From: Gluconobacter sp. Dm-62
GTDB taxonomy: Bacteria; Pseudomonadota; Alphaproteobacteria; Acetobacterales; Acetobacteraceae
DNA: 64,000 nt
Direction: 5' to 3'
Assembly (NCBI RefSeq): GCF_018256155.1
Contig: NZ_JAERLY010000001.1
Coordinates: 124,001-188,000, forward strand
Of this stretch, positions 61,514 through 64,000 are shown piece by piece. A program made the translations under genes and the position numbers. Numbering within the stretch: the first letter of the stretch is position 1; each line of letters opens with the position of its first letter. Under the pieces are notes generated by a model. The model was not told the origin of the DNA. It saw only the letters and a list, made by a program, of their open reading frames with translations, and did not search any database.

Positions 61514-63658
61514 TCATGAAGTGCCCTGCGGAAGAGGATCACGCCCGACCAGCTCCAGCAGCAGAAAGGAGTATCCCGTTACGACATACTGGTAGTTCTG
61601 CGGAAAAATTTCCCGCTCCACGGCGCCACCGTTTTCAGGAATATTGGTATCCAGCAGCAGCTTCCAGCGCCCCTCTCCCGTTTCCGGAAGCGTGAAGTTC
61701 ACAACATCCTGCCAGCCATTGAACACCAACATAACGGTCGCGTCCGCCCCCCGCTGCTGTATGCCCGTAGGCTGACTGCGCCCGTCAATCATGAGGCCGA
61801 AACACTGGGCGGTCTTCCATTCGTCCGGCAGCATGGTGCTGCCATTTGCGTTCAGCCAGGTCAGTTCCTGAAGATCGAGTTCCTGATTGTAAGCCTCCAT
61901 CAGGAAACGGGCACGATGCAGGATCGGATACCGGTGCCGCAGGGCCGTCAGACGCTGAACGAAAGCTTCAAGTTCCTTCGCCCGATCTCCAAGCGACCAG
62001 TCCAGCCATGAAATCGGACTGTCCTGACAGTAAGCGTTGTTATTGCCATCCTGCGTACGACCGAACTCATCCCCCGCAAGCAGCATCGGAGTGCCCTGTG
62101 ACAGCAACAGCGTGGACAGCATGTTCCGGCACTGACGCCAGCGAATATCGTTGATCTCCGGATCGTCGGCAGGGCCTTCCACACCATAGTTGCAGGAGCG
62201 GTTGTCCGACGAGCCGTCCCTGCCGTCTTCCTGGTTCGCCTCGTTGTGACGGTCGTTGTAGGATACGCAGTCCATGAGCGTGAAACCGTCATGAGCCGTC
62301 ACGAAATTGACGCTGGCCCAGGTCCGCCGTCCGCTGTGATTGAACAGATCAGGACTGCCGAGCACGCGCGGCGCCATGACATCCGCATGTGCTTCACCCC
62401 GCCAGAAATCGCGGGTCGTATCGCGGAATTTGTCATTCCACTCTGCCCAGCCCGGCGGAAAATTGCCAACCTGATAACCACCCGGCCCGACATCCCATGG
62501 CTCCGCGATCAGCTTGACCTGTGACAGAACCGGGTCCTGACGGCAGACACGCAGGAAACTGGAGTCATTGTGAAAACCGTCTGCCTCACGCGCAAGGATT
62601 GTTCCGAGATCAAATCGGAATCCATCCACTCCCATTTCATTGACCCAGTAGCGCAGGCTGTCGGCCACAAACCGGATACAGTTGAGATGCGTCAGGTTGA
62701 ACGTGTTTCCCGTACCCGTTTCGTTAATGTAATAGCGTGGATTATCGGGCATGAGTCGATAATAGGACGCATTGTCCAGCCCTTTGAAGGACAGCGTCGG
62801 ACCGAGCTCGTTTCCTTCGGCCGTATGGTTGTAAACCACGTCCATGATGACCTCGAGCCCCGCTTCATGACAGGCCCGGACGAGGTTACGGAACTCCTGT
62901 AACGCATTGTCCCGATCATGGGCATAACGGCTGTCGGGAGAGAAAAAACCGATCGTGTTATAGCCCCAGTAATTGGTCAGCCCCTTGTCCGCCAGATACT
63001 GGTCCGTCACGAAACTCTGGACAGGCAGCAGTTCAACTGCCGTCACCCCTAGCTGTCTGATCCGCTTCAGCAGATTCCCATCGGTCAGCGCGGCATAGGT
63101 TCCCCGCAGCGTTTCCGGCACGTCCGGATGCTGCTTGGTGTAACCTTTGACATGCATCTCGTAGATTACGGTGTCATGCCAGGACGTCCGGGGATGATCG
63201 AAATTCTGGGGCGCAGGATCGGTGATGATCCCTTTGGGCACAAAAGCCGCACTGTCACGCTCGTCAAAGCTCAGATCCTTGTCCGCATGATCGAGCTGAT
63301 ATCCGAAAAGCGCGGGGTCCCATTGCAGGTCCCCGTGAAATGCCCTGGCATAAGGGTCCATCAGGAGCTTGTTGGGATTGAACCGATGCCCCGCATCCGG
63401 CGCGTAAGGACCATGCACCCGCAGGCCGTAAAGCTGGCCTGCCCCCAGATCCGGGATCCAGCCATGAAAGATCTGATCGGTATATTCCGGCAACCGGATG
63501 CGATCGGTTTCGGTTTTGCCGTCCGCGTCGAACAGACAGATATCCACGGCCGTTGCGGCTGTGGAAAAGACGGCAAAATTTACCCCGCCATTCTCCGGTA
63601 CAGCGCCTGAAACATTCGGACGCCCTTCTTTCAGACCCTTCTGACGTGTGCTGCTCAT
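61514..63658 (-). CDS. glgX: Glycogen debranching enzyme GlgX
   Basis: GlgX cuts alpha-1,6 branches of glycogen limit dextrin. The 714-residue GH13 protein has an N-terminal CBM48 domain and a TIM barrel with V-V-Y-N-H-T-A-E-G, G-F-R-F-D-L (nucleophile Asp), A-E-P-W-D-V-G (acid Glu) and A-H-D-G-F-T-L (third Asp region). It diverges from glgA across about 205 bases. Confidence 0.95.
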   Translation of the reverse strand: MSSTRQKGLKEGRPNVSGAVPENGGVNFAVFSTAATAVDICLFDADGKTETDRIRLPEYTDQIFHGWIPDLGAGQLYGLRVHGPYAPDAGHRFNPNKLLMDPYARAFHGDLQWDPALFGYQLDHADKDLSFDERDSAAFVPKGIITDPAPQNFDHPRTSWHDTVIYEMHVKGYTKQHPDVPETLRGTYAALTDGNLLKRIRQLGVTAVELLPVQSFVTDQYLADKGLTNYWGYNTIGFFSPDSRYAHDRDNALQEFRNLVRACHEAGLEVIMDVVYNHTAEGNELGPTLSFKGLDNASYYRLMPDNPRYYINETGTGNTFNLTHLNCIRFVADSLRYWVNEMGVDGFRFDLGTILAREADGFHNDSSFLRVCRQDPVLSQVKLIAEPWDVGPGGYQVGNFPPGWAEWNDKFRDTTRDFWRGEAHADVMAPRVLGSPDLFNHSGRRTWASVNFVTAHDGFTLMDCVSYNDRHNEANQEDGRDGSSDNRSCNYGVEGPADDPEINDIRWRQCRNMLSTLLLSQGTPMLLAGDEFGRTQDGNNNAYCQDSPISWLDWSLGDRAKELEAFVQRLTALRHRYPILHRARFLMEAYNQELDLQELTWLNANGSTMLPDEWKTAQCFGLMIDGRSQPTGIQQRGADATVMLVFNGWQDVVNFTLPETGEGRWKLLLDTNIPENGGAVEREIFPQNYQYVVTGYSFLLLELVGRDPLPQGTS

Positions 63659-63863
63659 AAATCCCGTTCCAGAACTGGATCAGGCAGGTCCCTCCACCCG
63701 TCTGGCGGGGTGCCCTGCATTCCGAAACGCTAACGCCCCCGAATAGCAGACACGAATATAACATATCCGTGATGGTGTTTCGCTGGGGCCGCTTGCAGCG
63801 TTGTTCCTGACACAGGCTCCAAACGTCAGAGACAGCGCCCTCGCGGCCGGAAAGATGTGCGTC

Positions 63864-64000
63864 ATGAACCAGATCCACGGTCCCGCGCAGGATACAACAT
63901 TGCGGCTTCTGTCCGTGGCAGGAGAAATGTATCCATTCGTCAAAACTGGCGGTCTTGGTGACGTCGTGGGCTCCCTGCCCGCTGTTCTGGCCCAGCATGG
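63864..64000 (+). CDS. glgA: Glycogen synthase GlgA, N-terminal part (cut by window edge)
   Basis: From the ATG at 63864 the frame reads M-N-Q-I-H-G-P and then [21 protein letters not shown], the ADP-glucose binding K-T-G-G-L motif of bacterial glycogen synthase, and continues past the right edge. An in-frame ATG at 63855 is an alternative start. Divergence from glgX supports a glycogen locus extending beyond the window. Confidence 0.9.
   Translation, partial: MNQIHGPAQDTTLRLLSVAGEMYPFVKTGGLGDVVGSLPAVLAQH

Overview
The window looks like chromosomal DNA of an acetic acid bacterium (Alphaproteobacteria, Acetobacteraceae), most likely Gluconobacter or a close relative. This rests on roughly 60% GC, GcrA and a one-cysteine DksA (alphaproteobacterial traits), an hpnM-hpnI-hpnJ-hpnK/hpnH hopanoid side-chain cluster, AddAB instead of RecBCD, and sugar-linked genes (sugar porter, a 2,5-diketogluconate-reductase-like enzyme). 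The genus is inferred by recognition, not by a search. Genes are tightly packed on both strands. I saw no insertion sequence, prophage, CRISPR array or integrase.

Layout. 1-598: start of a CgeB-like glycosyltransferase running off the left edge. 765-4777: aroA-cmk-rpsA with a terminator. 4950-5814: an acidic FYDLN protein overlapped by a lipoprotein. 5819-9521: dnaX-ybaB-recR-pteridine-reductase-like SDR, with the 4.5S/SRP RNA upstream at about 9630-9727. 9800-12396: ggt and map. 12488-13534: a D,D-carboxypeptidase. 13779-16655: clpS-clpA. 16712-18029: a DUF3465-like protein and a bactofilin. 18344-19324: a PfkB kinase. 19364-25158: hopanoid genes. 25312-26604: a CNNM/CorC membrane protein. 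26614-28489: flgI, a rod-binding protein and a FlgN/FlbY-like protein. 28718-29264: dksA and tRNA-Thr(GGU). 29492-39081: tsaE-addB-addA-trxA-rnd-gcrA. 39195-41721: a cobalamin riboswitch and a TonB-dependent receptor. 41732-45215: a GT4 glycosyltransferase, ferredoxin-NADP reductase and dadA. 45341-45634: a His/Lys-rich exported protein. 45898-49680: typA, queF, an AAC(3)-type acetyltransferase and a flavin reductase. 49758-55646: a porin-like barrel, an aldo/keto reductase and a soluble hybrid histidine kinase. 55819-61443: an SDR, FUSC exporter, LysR regulator, sugar porter and a Pmp3-like peptide. 61514-64000: glgX and the start of divergent glgA.

How the genes work together. HpnH adds the adenosyl side chain to hopene. 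HpnI attaches N-acetylglucosamine to bacteriohopanetetrol, HpnK deacetylates it and HpnJ rearranges the sugar to the cyclitol ether. HpnM is an exported MlaC-like protein probably involved in hopanoid trafficking. AddA and AddB form the double-strand-break helicase-nuclease. ClpS is the adaptor of the ClpA unfoldase. GlgX and GlgA belong to glycogen turnover.

Most of the window is core genome, and I did not find a clear new multi-gene system. The most useful leads are a triplicated ATCARGTTC element in the hpnM/hpnH divergent region, a strong terminator inside the hopanoid operon just before hpnK, a chorismate-lyase-like lipoprotein, a pteridine-reductase-like SDR with Arg in place of the catalytic Lys, a TonB receptor under a B12 riboswitch, and a C10 homopolymer upstream of a LysR gene.
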